From contig NZ_JAJIRO010000006.1 of assembly GCF_025717535.1 (NCBI RefSeq), positions 290,147 to 354,146 of the forward strand: a DNA stretch of 64,000 nt, written 5' to 3'. Every line of letters begins with the position of its first letter. Position 1 is the first letter of the stretch. A program made the position numbers and the translations under genes. This document shows positions 8,817-16,549 of the stretch, in pieces. Source of the DNA: Paucibacter sp. Y2R2-4. Its GTDB lineage: Bacteria > Pseudomonadota > Gammaproteobacteria > Burkholderiales > Burkholderiaceae_C. A model generated the notes under the pieces. It was not told where the DNA came from. It made no database searches and worked only from the letters and a program-made list of their open reading frames with translations.

Positions 8817-9456
8817 TGCGTGCGGCCCAGAGTTGCAGCACGTTGTCGAGCACGGCGCGGCTGAGCGCATCGCGCTCAATCGGGTCGTTCAGGCGGGCGC
8901 GATCGGCTTCGCTCAGCTGCGAGTCGTCGCCGCCCAGCAAGGCGATGGGCGCCAGCAGCGGGCCGGTAGCCGCGTCGTCAAACAGTGGCGCCCAGGCATC
9001 GGGCGCCAAGTCAACGGCGGTCAAGAAACCGATGGCCCATTCTTCGGCATCGGTCAAATCGTCTTGGCCTTCTTCGTCGCTTTCGGCCACGCTGAAGATG
9101 GGTTCCCACAGCTCTGGTTTGGCGGCCCATTGCCAGGCAATCGAGCGCAGATGACGCAGCACCAGCAGCATCACCCGCTTGCGCTGCTTGCCGCTGACGA
9201 AGGGGTAGTTCTCAGATTTGCCGGCGGCCTCGAGGTCTTCACCATCGCCGCCCCAGACGGTGGGCAACCAGGCGGCGCCGGGCAGTTCGGCCAAGGCCTG
9301 TGGGCTCAGCAGCAGGCCGGCCAAGTAGCCGTCCAGTGCTTCGATATTCATGCTGGCTTCGGTGGGCAACCGGGTCAGCATGTCGTCCAGTGTCGACAAC
9401 TCCTCATCGGAGAGGGGCAGGTTGTCAGACTTGGGGTCGTATTGGGGATATTCCAT
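8806..9456 (-). CDS. UPF0149 (YgfB/YecA) family protein
   Basis: Acidic cytoplasmic protein of 216 residues matching the UPF0149 fold: LSDEELSTLDDMLTRLP near 15, MNIEALDGYLAGLLLSP near 36, and a helical C-terminal half with DAEEWAIGFLTAVDL near 136. The YecA-type SEC-C zinc tail is absent. The biochemical role of most members is undefined. Its stop lies 19 bases before the M48 protease start on the same strand. Confidence 0.85.
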   Translation of the reverse strand: MEYPQYDPKSDNLPLSDEELSTLDDMLTRLPTEASMNIEALDGYLAGLLLSPQALAELPGAAWLPTVWGGDGEDLEAAGKSENYPFVSGKQRKRVMLLVLRHLRSIAWQWAAKPELWEPIFSVAESDEEGQDDLTDAEEWAIGFLTAVDLAPDAWAPLFDDAATGPLLAPIALLGGDDSQLSEADRARLNDPIERDALSRAVLDNVLQLWAARSKT

Positions 9457-9480
9457 GCTTGATTGTCGCAGTCTGTCGCA

Positions 9481-9708
9481 TCAGAAGCGGCTGCGCGCTT
9501 TTTTGCTGTCGAATTCCAGCAATTGCTTTTTCAGCAAGGCCATCAGCACGCGGGCATTGGCTTCGCTGAGCGTGATGATGGTGCTGGGTTCGATGCCTTC
9601 GACCGGCGCCTTCGGCGTGACCAAGGCATCGACCTTGAACATCATCTGACCGTGGGTGTTGTTCGAGGCGACCTTGAACTTCTGGATTTCAATCGTGTGA
9701 GTCTTCAT
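9481..9708 (-). CDS. Small conserved hypothetical protein
   Basis: 75 residues starting at ATG 9708 with AGGA 8 bases upstream. The sequence (MKTHTIEIQKFKVASNNTHG at the start, ending in a basic KKQLLEFDSKKARSRF-like tail) predicts two or three strands then a helix. There is no signal peptide or membrane segment. Its stop is 24 bases before the UPF0149 gene on the same strand, so the two may be co-transcribed. I do not recognise a named family. Confidence 0.7.
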   Translation of the reverse strand: MKTHTIEIQKFKVASNNTHGQMMFKVDALVTPKAPVEGIEPSTIITLSEANARVLMALLKKQLLEFDSKKARSRF

Positions 9709-9802
9709 CTCGTCATCCTAACCTTGTGTGGTTTTGAACGCTGATTCTTTGACTTGGGCTGCCTGCGCCTAACGCCTGATCTGAACTGCTGTATTTGACC
9801 GG

Positions 9803-10720
9803 TCAATGGGGGCGCAGCAGGCCCCAGAGTTTCTGCCCGATGCTGACCAACAGCAAGCAGATCGCGCCAGCCAGCAGCCCGACCGCACCATCCACCAGCA
9901 AAGACGCCAGCGGCGCTGCTGGGCCTAGCAGGGGCGCCAGGCTTTGCGGCAACTCGTGGAGTGCATGCACGCCGTGGCTCAGAATGCCGCCGCCCACCAG
10001 GAACATCGCAATCGTACCGGCCACCGTCAAGGCGCGCATCATCCACGGAGCCAGGGCCAACAGGCCACGGCCCAGGGCCTGCGTAGCGCCGCCCTTGCGT
10101 TGGCTGAGATAGAGGCCGGCGTCGTCCAACTTCACGATGGCGGCTACCAGGCCGTAAACCCCCACCGTCATGAGCACGGCAATGGCGCTCAGCACCATCA
10201 CCTGCTTGTCAAAGCTGGCATCCGCCACCGTTCCCAGAGTGATGGCAATGATTTCGGCTGATAAGACAAAGTCGGTGCGTATCGCCCCTTGAATCTTGTC
10301 GCGCTCGAAGCTGCGCAAGTCTTGTTCTGCATTCAGCAAGGCAGCGTCCAAACTATGTTGCGCAGCCTCTTGCTCTGCGGGGCTGTGCAAGTATTTGTGG
10401 GCCAGCTTCTCGAAGCCTTCGAAACAAAGGTAGGCGCCGCCCACCATCAACAGCGGCACCACAGCCCAAGGCGCCCAAGCACTGATGGCCAGTGCCGCAG
10501 GCACCAGAATGGCTTTGTTGCGCATCGAGCCTTTGGCGACCGCCCAAACGACTGGGAGTTCTCGGTCGGCCCTGACGCCGCTGACCTGCTGGGCATTGAG
10601 CGCCAAATCGTCGCCGAGCACACCGGTGGTTTTTTTCGCGGCCACCTTGCTGAGCAGGGCCACATCGTCAAGGACGGAGGTGATGTCGTCGAGCAGGGCT
10701 AAAAGACTTGCGCCAGCCAT
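9803..10720 (-). CDS. DUF808 (YedI-like) membrane protein
   Basis: 305-residue inner-membrane protein from ATG 10720 with GGAAAG upstream. The N-terminus MAGASLLALLDDITSVLDDV and the following KKTTGVLGDDLALNAQQV are typical of the YedI/DUF808 family. There are about five to six hydrophobic segments (for example 73-92, 165-185, 215-245 and 275-298). The function is unknown; it is often described as an inner-membrane protein of unknown role. It is divergent from the thioredoxin-like gene. Confidence 0.88.
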   Translation of the reverse strand: MAGASLLALLDDITSVLDDVALLSKVAAKKTTGVLGDDLALNAQQVSGVRADRELPVVWAVAKGSMRNKAILVPAALAISAWAPWAVVPLLMVGGAYLCFEGFEKLAHKYLHSPAEQEAAQHSLDAALLNAEQDLRSFERDKIQGAIRTDFVLSAEIIAITLGTVADASFDKQVMVLSAIAVLMTVGVYGLVAAIVKLDDAGLYLSQRKGGATQALGRGLLALAPWMMRALTVAGTIAMFLVGGGILSHGVHALHELPQSLAPLLGPAAPLASLLVDGAVGLLAGAICLLLVSIGQKLWGLLRPH

Positions 10721-10813
10721 CGTGTCGGCTTTCCGGTGGGATTGAACAAGCTTCGCTTTGTACCCTATTCGACATGGCAAACTGCGTGCCACTGCTCTGC
10801 TCTCACGCACATC

Positions 10814-11314
10814 ATGAAAACAAAAGTTCTCGCTTTCTTGGCGCTCACCGTTGCGTCTTGTTTCGTAGCCCATGCCCAGCAGCCTAGCCCGGCTCAGCCC
10901 AGCGCTGGTGCAGGCGTGAAGACGGTCTACAACGAAGCCGCCGATGCGCGTGCTGAGTTGAATCTGGCTTTGGCGCGCGCGCAGGCTCAGCACAAGAATG
11001 TCTTGCTGGTATTTGGTGCTAATTGGTGCGGTGACTGCTTGGCGCTCGATCGCAAGATGTCCTCGGGTTCTCTGGCCGAACATGTGGACCAGCGCCTGGT
11101 GGTGTTGAAGGTGAATGTGGGCCGTTTTGATCGCAACACCGACCTCGCGGCGCAAATCGGGGTGTCGTTAAAAAAGGGCATTCCCGCCGTGGCGGTGTTG
11201 TCACGCGAAGGGGAGGTCATCAAGGCGACCAATGGCGGTGAGTTGGCGGACGCACGAAACATGGGCGACGACGCTGTGCTGAAGGTTTTGGAAGGCTTGC
11301 ACGCCAAGCGTTGA
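10814..11314 (+). CDS. Periplasmic thioredoxin-fold protein (WCGDC)
   Basis: 166 residues from ATG 10814; an in-frame upstream start would bury the signal peptide (VLAFLALTVASCFVAHA). The mature part carries a thioredoxin-like fold with the redox motif NWCGDC and a cis-Pro-like turn (KGIPAVAVL). The Asp in CGDC, and the DLAAQIGVSLKKGIPAV context, resemble DUF953/thioredoxin_7-type proteins rather than classical CGPC thioredoxin. It may reduce or isomerise disulfides in the periplasm. No strong ribosome binding site is seen. It is followed by the REP-like palindrome and the RAYT gene. Confidence 0.85.
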   Translation: MKTKVLAFLALTVASCFVAHAQQPSPAQPSAGAGVKTVYNEAADARAELNLALARAQAQHKNVLLVFGANWCGDCLALDRKMSSGSLAEHVDQRLVVLKVNVGRFDRNTDLAAQIGVSLKKGIPAVAVLSREGEVIKATNGGELADARNMGDDAVLKVLEGLHAKR

Positions 11315-11341
11315 GCCCTGAAGCTTGCTATGCAGGCCGCA

Positions 11342-11400
11342 GGCAAGATCTGACCCCCAAGGCTGCAGTTTCATTTTGCTGAATGGGGTCAGGCCTTGCC
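11342..11400. repeat. REP-like inverted repeat upstream of RAYT gene
   Basis: Arms GGCAAGATCTGACCCC (11342-11357) and GGGGTCAGGCCTTGCC (11385-11400) match as inverted copies at 14 of 16 positions and are separated by 27 bases. It ends 29 bases before the transposase gene. RAYT genes are known to sit next to the REP palindromes they recognise, so this is the likely cognate repeat. A related palindrome lies at 31015-31052. Confidence 0.7.
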
Positions 11401-11429
11401 TTTTGAGAGTGCGTCGCCTAAGTTGATGC

Positions 11430-12323
11430 ATGGCTCGCCCTCCACGCATCGAATTTCCTGGCGCGGTTTATTACATCAGCGCCCGCTGTGAAGCGGGGCA
11501 GCAGGCTTTTGCCGACGATTTGGATCGCCAAGGGCTGATCGATCTGATGGCCCAAGCCATGCATCGTTTTGATGCCCAGGTCTTGGCCTACAGCCTGTTG
11601 CAAGACCACTATCACCTGCTGCTCTACACACGAGCGGCCAATTTGTCGCGTTTGATGCGGCATTTGAACGGCGTCTACACCCAGCACCACAACCGTCGCC
11701 ACGGCGGCAACGGCGAGTTGTTCCATGGCCGGTTCAAGGCTCTCGTGGTGGACCGCGATCGCTACCTCTTGGATGCCTGCCGCTATGTCGAGCTCAATCC
11801 GCTGAGAATGGGTTTGGTGAAGGCGGTGGAAGCCTGGCCATGGTCCAGCTATCGCGCGCATATTGGGCTAGAGGCAGCGCCAGACTGGTTGGATACCGAG
11901 GGCTTGTGGCGCTATGTGGCGGGACAGGCCTTGAATTCAGCGGCCGACCGTCGTCGTGCGGCACAGCGCTATGCCAAGCTGGTGGCGGCTGAGCCGGACT
12001 TGCAGCTCTGGCCTGGTCAGGTGCAGCGGCAGATCTTTTTAGGCGATGCGGCCTTTGCTCGCCGGATGTTGGCGCAGCACGCGGCTGCGGTTCCCACGGC
12101 GCGCCCGGCTCCATTGGGTTCTCGAACCAAGGCCAAGGCCAATCGCCTGGACTGGGCTCATTGGTTGAGGGGCAGCGCCTCACGCGAACAAGCGCTTTAC
12201 CGCGCGCATACCGAAGGAGGGTATGCGATGACTGCTCTGGCTCAGCAGTTGGACTTGTCGGTGTCGCGCATCAGCCGTTTGGTGGCTTTGTATGAGCGAG
12301 CGATGAAAGCGGGCTCCACCTAA
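11430..12323 (+). CDS. REP-associated tyrosine transposase (Y1_Tnp, RAYT) with C-terminal helix-turn-helix
   Basis: Single-strand DNA endonuclease of the HUH/Y1 class related to TnpA of IS200/IS605, thought to mobilise or process REP elements. The 297-residue protein has the metal-binding pair H60-x-H62 in LQDHYHLLLY and the catalytic Tyr83 in NGVYTQHHNRRHGG, followed by GELFHGRFKALVVD and YVELNPLRMGLV, which are hallmark RAYT strings. Residues 250-295 look like a DNA-binding helix-turn-helix (MTALAQQLDLSVSRISRLVA). It looks intact. It has no IS ends, only REP-like arms upstream. Its stop codon overlaps that of the convergent LysR gene. Confidence 0.92.
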   Translation: MARPPRIEFPGAVYYISARCEAGQQAFADDLDRQGLIDLMAQAMHRFDAQVLAYSLLQDHYHLLLYTRAANLSRLMRHLNGVYTQHHNRRHGGNGELFHGRFKALVVDRDRYLLDACRYVELNPLRMGLVKAVEAWPWSSYRAHIGLEAAPDWLDTEGLWRYVAGQALNSAADRRRAAQRYAKLVAAEPDLQLWPGQVQRQIFLGDAAFARRMLAQHAAAVPTARPAPLGSRTKAKANRLDWAHWLRGSASREQALYRAHTEGGYAMTALAQQLDLSVSRISRLVALYERAMKAGST

Positions 12324-13243
12324 GCGTTGCCCGTGATCACGGGCTTGGGGTGATTGGCTGCCGCCTGCGCTTTCAACCATTGATGCAACTGCTGCAAAGC
12401 TCGGTTCGAGTGGCTGGCGCGCCGGGTGCAAAGCATATAGCCGCGCTTGATGGAAATGGGGCGGTCGAAGGGAATGGCGATGCGGCCGCTGCTGAGCTCT
12501 TCGTCGATCAAGCAGCGCTGCACGATGGCCACGCCCAGGCCGGCCATCACCGCCTGCACGAGCATGGACACCTGTTCGAAGTCTGCGCTGGGCGTCAGCG
12601 ACATATTGCTCACGCCTACAGCATCCAGCCAGACCCGCCAATTGTTCGGATAGTTGGTGTGATAAAGCAAAGGGCGGCTGAGCAGATCGACCGGCTCGCG
12701 CAATGGGTGGCGGCCGCGCAATTCCTTGGGGTGGCAAATCGCCACGATCTCGCGCCCGACGATGTAGTCGGCGGCGATGCCGTTCGGCCAATCGTCCTCG
12801 CCAGGGCGCAGCCAGGCGTCGATGTCGGGGCTGCTGAAGTCTTCATCGTGCTGGTAGGGGGCCAACGACAAGGTGATCTGAGGGTGCAGCGCTTGCCAGT
12901 CGGCCAGTCGCGGAATCAACCATTTGATCGCCAAGGTGGGGGCGACGGACAGGCGCAAGCGAGTGGTGGCCGCTGGCACGCGCTGGGCGATGGCGGCCGA
13001 CTCCAGGGTCTGCAAGGCCGGTCCGACCAGGTCCAGGTAGGCTCGGCCGCTGGCAGTGAGTTCGATGCCGCGTGCCTGCCGAAAGAAGAAGGTCTGACCC
13101 AAGTGCTCTTCGAGCCGGGCGATGGCGCGGCTGATGGCGCCTTGAGTCACGCACAGGTCTTCCGCAGCCTTGGAAAAGCTGCCGTGTCGGGCCGCCGAAG
13201 CGAAGGCATGCAACTCATGCAGGGAGGGGGAACGAATGCGCAT
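12320..13243 (-). CDS. LysR-family transcriptional regulator (GcvA-like)
   Basis: 307 residues: an N-terminal winged helix (residues 7-65, with FSKAAEDLCVTQGAISRAIARL-like recognition helix and RLEEHLGQTFFFRQARGIEL-like wing) and a periplasmic-binding-protein-like effector domain from about 93. The sequence resembles the GcvA subgroup. It is divergent from the Bug binding protein gene with 110 bases between starts, the usual arrangement for control of an adjacent transport/catabolism pair, here with N-formylglutamate amidohydrolase. Confidence 0.92.
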   Translation of the reverse strand: MRIRSPSLHELHAFASAARHGSFSKAAEDLCVTQGAISRAIARLEEHLGQTFFFRQARGIELTASGRAYLDLVGPALQTLESAAIAQRVPAATTRLRLSVAPTLAIKWLIPRLADWQALHPQITLSLAPYQHDEDFSSPDIDAWLRPGEDDWPNGIAADYIVGREIVAICHPKELRGRHPLREPVDLLSRPLLYHTNYPNNWRVWLDAVGVSNMSLTPSADFEQVSMLVQAVMAGLGVAIVQRCLIDEELSSGRIAIPFDRPISIKRGYMLCTRRASHSNRALQQLHQWLKAQAAANHPKPVITGNA

Positions 13244-13279
13244 GTGGCTATTTTGCTATGAGTCTGCGGCATGTCTGTG

Positions 13280-13297
13280 TGAGAACTATTCGTCTCA
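13280..13297. promoter_or_regulatory. Candidate LysR operator
   Basis: TGAGA-N8-TCTCA is a perfect 5-bp inverted repeat in the divergent LysR / Bug-protein intergenic region. LysR sites often have interrupted dyad symmetry (T-N11-A type). The position fits, but a 5-bp arm can occur by chance. Confidence 0.4.
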
Positions 13298-13353
13298 TGC
13301 GCTTGATGCTGGCTCCAGAATGGCAAGCCTCTGTCACCCCTTTCTTCTTCGCC

Positions 13354-14337
13354 ATGTCTGTTTTTTCCCCGATCAGAAACTGTCTCCTGGCCTTCGGTGT
13401 GTCGGTCTTGTTGTTGCCGGTTTCTGCGCATGCTGCCGAGTATCCAGACAAGCCCGTCAAATTGATCGTTCCCTTCGCACCCGGTGGGTCGACCGATATG
13501 GTGGCGCGCTTGCTGGCCGAGAAGATGGGCCCCATCTTGGGCAAGACGGTGTTGGTGGAGAACCGCGGGGGTGGCGGCGGGGCTTTGGGGGCCGATGCGG
13601 TGGCCAAGGCTGCGGCCGATGGCTACACCATTGGCATGGCCACGGTCAGCACCCATGGCGCTAACCCAGCCATCAACCCGCGCTTGAGCTATGACCCGAT
13701 CAAGGACTTCAGTCCCATCAGCAACATCATGCAAGTGCCCAGCGTCTTTGTGGTGCATCCCAGCGTGCCGGCCAAGAGCATGAAAGAGTTCATCGCCCTG
13801 GCCAAAGCTTCGCCGGGCAAATACATCTTTGCCTCGCCCGGCAATGGCTCCTTGGGTCATGTGAATATCGAGCTATTCATGGACCTGGCCGGCATTGAGA
13901 TGCTGCACATCCCCTACAAGGGAGCGGCCCAGGCCTCCAATGACGCCTTGGCCGGCGTGGTGAATGCGATGACCGACAACCTGCCTTCAACCTTGCCGCA
14001 CGTGAAAGCCGGCAAACTGCGCGCGCTGGCGCTGCTGGCGCCGCAACGCAGCCCCTTGCTGCCCGAGGTGCCCACCTACAAGGAACTGGGCTTCACAGAA
14101 ATGAGTGAGGGCGGCTGGTTTGGCTTGGTGGCACCCGCCGGCACCCCTCCGGCCATCATCAAAAAGCTGAATGAGGCCGCACACAAGGCCATGCAAAACG
14201 AAGAGTTCAAGTCGCGCGCCACGGCGATTGGCGGCATCAGCATGGCCAACACGCCCGAGCAGTTCGGCCAGCAGATCAAACTGGCCTTGGACAAATACCG
14301 CCGCATCGTGGCCAAGGCCAAAATCAGCCTGGACTGA
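13354..14337 (+). CDS. Bug-family (TctC-like) periplasmic solute-binding protein
   Basis: High-affinity periplasmic receptor of the tripartite tricarboxylate transporter type. From ATG 13354 (327 residues) it begins with a clean signal peptide ending SAHA. Family strings YPDKPVKLIVPFAPGGSTDM, FVVHPSVPAKSMKEFIALAK and HIPYKGAAQASNDALAGVV define the ligand-binding loops. No TctA/TctB membrane partners are near, as is common for the many orphan Bug proteins of Burkholderiales. Only 5 bases separate it from N-formylglutamate amidohydrolase, so it may bind an N-formyl amino acid or related acid. That ligand is an inference. Confidence 0.92.
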   Translation: MSVFSPIRNCLLAFGVSVLLLPVSAHAAEYPDKPVKLIVPFAPGGSTDMVARLLAEKMGPILGKTVLVENRGGGGGALGADAVAKAAADGYTIGMATVSTHGANPAINPRLSYDPIKDFSPISNIMQVPSVFVVHPSVPAKSMKEFIALAKASPGKYIFASPGNGSLGHVNIELFMDLAGIEMLHIPYKGAAQASNDALAGVVNAMTDNLPSTLPHVKAGKLRALALLAPQRSPLLPEVPTYKELGFTEMSEGGWFGLVAPAGTPPAIIKKLNEAAHKAMQNEEFKSRATAIGGISMANTPEQFGQQIKLALDKYRRIVAKAKISLD

Positions 14338-14342
14338 GCCGT

Positions 14343-15227
14343 ATGCAAGTCAACTATCAATTCAAACCCAGCAATGCGGTGCGGGTGCATCCGCCCTTGG
14401 CGGCAGCCGGGCCTGTTTTGCCCTTGGTGTGTGATTCACCTCACAGCGGCGTGTGCTACCCGGCGGACTTTGGCAGTTGTCAGCCGCTGGCGGCGCTGCG
14501 CCAGGGCGAGGACACCCATGTGGCTAAGCTTTGGTCTGCCGTGCCAGCCTTGGGCGGCACCTTGATCGAGGCCTTGTTCCCTCGCACCTATGTGGACGTG
14601 AATCGCGAACTGAGTGATTTAGACCCGGAACTGCTGGATGGGCCCTGGCCGCATCCGCTGTCACCCGGAGAGAAGTCGCGCCTGGGCTTTGGTTTGATCT
14701 GGCGGGGCCTGTCGGCCGACCAGCCCATGTATCAGCGTCGCTTGAGCGTGGCCGAGGTGGACGCGCGCCTCCGCAACTGTTGGCAGCCCTACCACCAGGC
14801 TTTGTCGGCGGCGGTGGACTCGGCCTACCAAGCCCATGGCGCGGTTTGGCACCTCAATTTGCACTCGATGCCGGGCAATGCGTTTGCTCGGCTGGGGCGC
14901 AATAGCGAGCAGCCGCTGGCGGACTTTGTGCTCGGCGACCGGGATGGCAGCACCTGTGAGCCGGCTTTGCTGGACGTCATCGAGGCCAGCGTGCGAGCGC
15001 ATGGCTATCGCGTGGCCCGCAACAATCCTTACAAGGGTGTGGCGCTGATTGCTCAGATCGGCCAACCGGCGCTTCGTCGGCACAGCCTGCAAATCGAAAT
15101 CCGCCGGCCGATTTACATGGATGAAGCCAGCCGTGAGCCGAATGCGGGCTTCGCGCCCTTGCAGCAATGCTTGCAGGCCACCCTGCAAGCCCTGGCAGGC
15201 CATATCCGAACGCAGATCGGGGCTTGA
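14343..15227 (+). CDS. N-formylglutamate amidohydrolase family protein
   Basis: 294 residues matching the FGase family (PF05013), which hydrolyses N-formylglutamate to glutamate and formate, the last step of one histidine degradation route. Visible motifs are VCDSPHSGVCYP near 31, FPRTYVDVNRELSDLDPELL near 80, HLNLHSMPG near 170 and a C-terminal LQIEIRRPIYMDEASREPN near 250, which provide likely metal ligands and the active site. No hut genes are adjacent. It forms a probable two-gene unit with the Bug binding protein under the divergent LysR regulator, which points to scavenging of an external N-formyl or N-acyl compound. Confidence 0.88.
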   Translation: MQVNYQFKPSNAVRVHPPLAAAGPVLPLVCDSPHSGVCYPADFGSCQPLAALRQGEDTHVAKLWSAVPALGGTLIEALFPRTYVDVNRELSDLDPELLDGPWPHPLSPGEKSRLGFGLIWRGLSADQPMYQRRLSVAEVDARLRNCWQPYHQALSAAVDSAYQAHGAVWHLNLHSMPGNAFARLGRNSEQPLADFVLGDRDGSTCEPALLDVIEASVRAHGYRVARNNPYKGVALIAQIGQPALRRHSLQIEIRRPIYMDEASREPNAGFAPLQQCLQATLQALAGHIRTQIGA

Positions 15228-15246
15228 AGGAACTATCCCCGTCATC

Positions 15247-15323
15247 TGTGGATAAGTTCGTGGGCAAGCTGTCCGCCGCTGCGGCAAGTCATTGATTTGT
15301 CATGAAAAACATTGACTTGCTGC
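15247..15323. other. Consensus DnaA-box-like 9-mer plus 11-bp inverted repeat between convergent genes
   Basis: TGTGGATAA at 15247-15255 is the complement of the DnaA box TTATCCACA. Next to it, GCGGCAAGTCA (15281-15291) and TGACTTGCTGC (15313-15323) form an 11-bp stem with one G-U pair and a 21-base AT-rich loop. No T run follows on either strand, so it is not a standard terminator. A single box is not an origin. Confidence 0.4.
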
Positions 15324-15350
15324 AAATTGAGGCAGCTGGCGAAACAGGCC

Positions 15351-15884
15351 TCAAGACTTCTCCGCAAGCGCTTTCAAACGGGCCAGGCCGGCCTCAAAAT
15401 CGGCGCCCACCATCTTGTCGCTGAACAGCGCGATCCAGCGGAACAAGGGATTGCTGCCCATATCGCCATCCATGGACCAGGTGACGCTGCAGGCGCTGGG
15501 GGAGGTGGATTCAAAGCGGAACTCGCCGCTGGAAGTGGTGCCGAAATCGGGGAAGTAGAGCTCATAGCCCATGCGTTTGGGAGGCTCGGCGGTGGTGAAG
15601 GTCATCTTGCCGTCGCCCTCGCTCTTGCTCTTCCAGGCCCAGACGGCACCCGGGCCCGATTCGGGGCCGCTGTATTCGATGGCCATCATGGGGTCACGCT
15701 GATTCCAGACGCTCCATTGCTTCCACTGGCGTGGGCTGGCGACCAGGGCATAGACCTTGTCGGGGCTGGCTTCAATTTGTACCGTGCGCGAGACATGGAA
15801 CTTGGACGACAGGGCCATGCCGCCGAAATAGAGGCCGCCCACCAGAATCAGGACCAGCAGGATCAGGGTTTTAACGAGTTTCAT
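15351..15884 (-). CDS. SRPBCC-fold (polyketide cyclase-like) membrane-anchored protein
   Basis: 177 residues from ATG 15884, chosen over GTG 15893 because GGAG lies 8 bases upstream of the ATG. Residues 5-24 form an N-terminal membrane anchor. The rest is an SRPBCC ligand-binding domain: VSRTVQIEASPDKVYALVAS, then WKQWSVWNQRDPMMAIEYSG, ending with a long C-terminal helix (FEAGLARLKALAE). Such proteins bind hydrophobic ligands; none can be named. It is convergent with the N-formylglutamate amidohydrolase gene. Confidence 0.82.
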   Translation of the reverse strand: MKLVKTLILLVLILVGGLYFGGMALSSKFHVSRTVQIEASPDKVYALVASPRQWKQWSVWNQRDPMMAIEYSGPESGPGAVWAWKSKSEGDGKMTFTTAEPPKRMGYELYFPDFGTTSSGEFRFESTSPSACSVTWSMDGDMGSNPLFRWIALFSDKMVGADFEAGLARLKALAEKS

Positions 15885-15969
15885 AGCAGGCACTCCAGAA
15901 CGAGGTGCCCTGCAGCATGCCCATCAGGGAGGCGGTTTGCAAAGGGGCAAACCAGAGCCTCAGCCGCGC

Positions 15970-16419
15970 TCAGTGTTTGAGCTGGTGCTCGGGTGCGGCG
16001 ATCTCGGCCTCGACCCAGGCTTCTTGACTGGCCTCGCGAGCGGCAGCCAATTGCTGGCAGAGTTCAAACACGCCCAAATTGTCGGCACCGACTTGTTCGG
16101 GCATGGGCGCGCTGCCGATGTCGGCCGGCAAATCAGCCAGGGCACCGAGCAATTCAAACAGCAACTCCAGCGTGGGCTCGCCGCCGGCTTCCATTTGGCG
16201 CGCCAGACCCAGACTGCGGCACAGATACCAGCAGGCGCTGGCTGCATCGTCACACTGGGCGTGGTACTGCGCCTGGGTTTCCAGGGCAGCGCTGCGCGCC
16301 GCCTGCTCTTGGCGGGCGGTTTCTTCGTCCAGACTGAGCCAGGGGCTGTCGATCAAAATGCTGTCATCCAACTGAGCTTGCGTGTTGGATGCTGGGAGCC
16401 GAGCGGTACTGCGCGCCAT
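15970..16419 (-). CDS. Hypothetical acidic protein
   Basis: 149 residues from ATG 16419 with AAGG 11 bases upstream. It is predicted soluble and largely helical, rich in Ala, Glu and Leu, with four Cys (one pair spaced C-W-Y-L-C near 63) but no recognised family. A possible helical repeat lies in residues 80-130. It lies 130 bases downstream of glmU on the same strand and 85 bases upstream of the SRPBCC gene. Coding potential is judged from a plausible start site and ordinary codon use. Confidence 0.6.
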   Translation of the reverse strand: MARSTARLPASNTQAQLDDSILIDSPWLSLDEETARQEQAARSAALETQAQYHAQCDDAASACWYLCRSLGLARQMEAGGEPTLELLFELLGALADLPADIGSAPMPEQVGADNLGVFELCQQLAAAREASQEAWVEAEIAAPEHQLKH

Positions 16420-16549
16420 GATTGTTTGCCTTCAATGCATTGGTCCCAAGCTTAGGCGCCTCTGTTCGCCAGCGCCTCCCGCAGACCGGGGGAGGCGGGC
16501 GCCCAAAGGGCGCGCTCACGTGCAATTATCACGCCCCGCTGCGGGCTTG

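Noticed and set aside
16499..16513. GCGCCC-AAA-GGGCGC hairpin after glmU as terminator
   Set aside because: The stem is followed by GC-rich DNA without a T run on the minus strand and has only a 3-base loop, so it is not a convincing rho-independent terminator.
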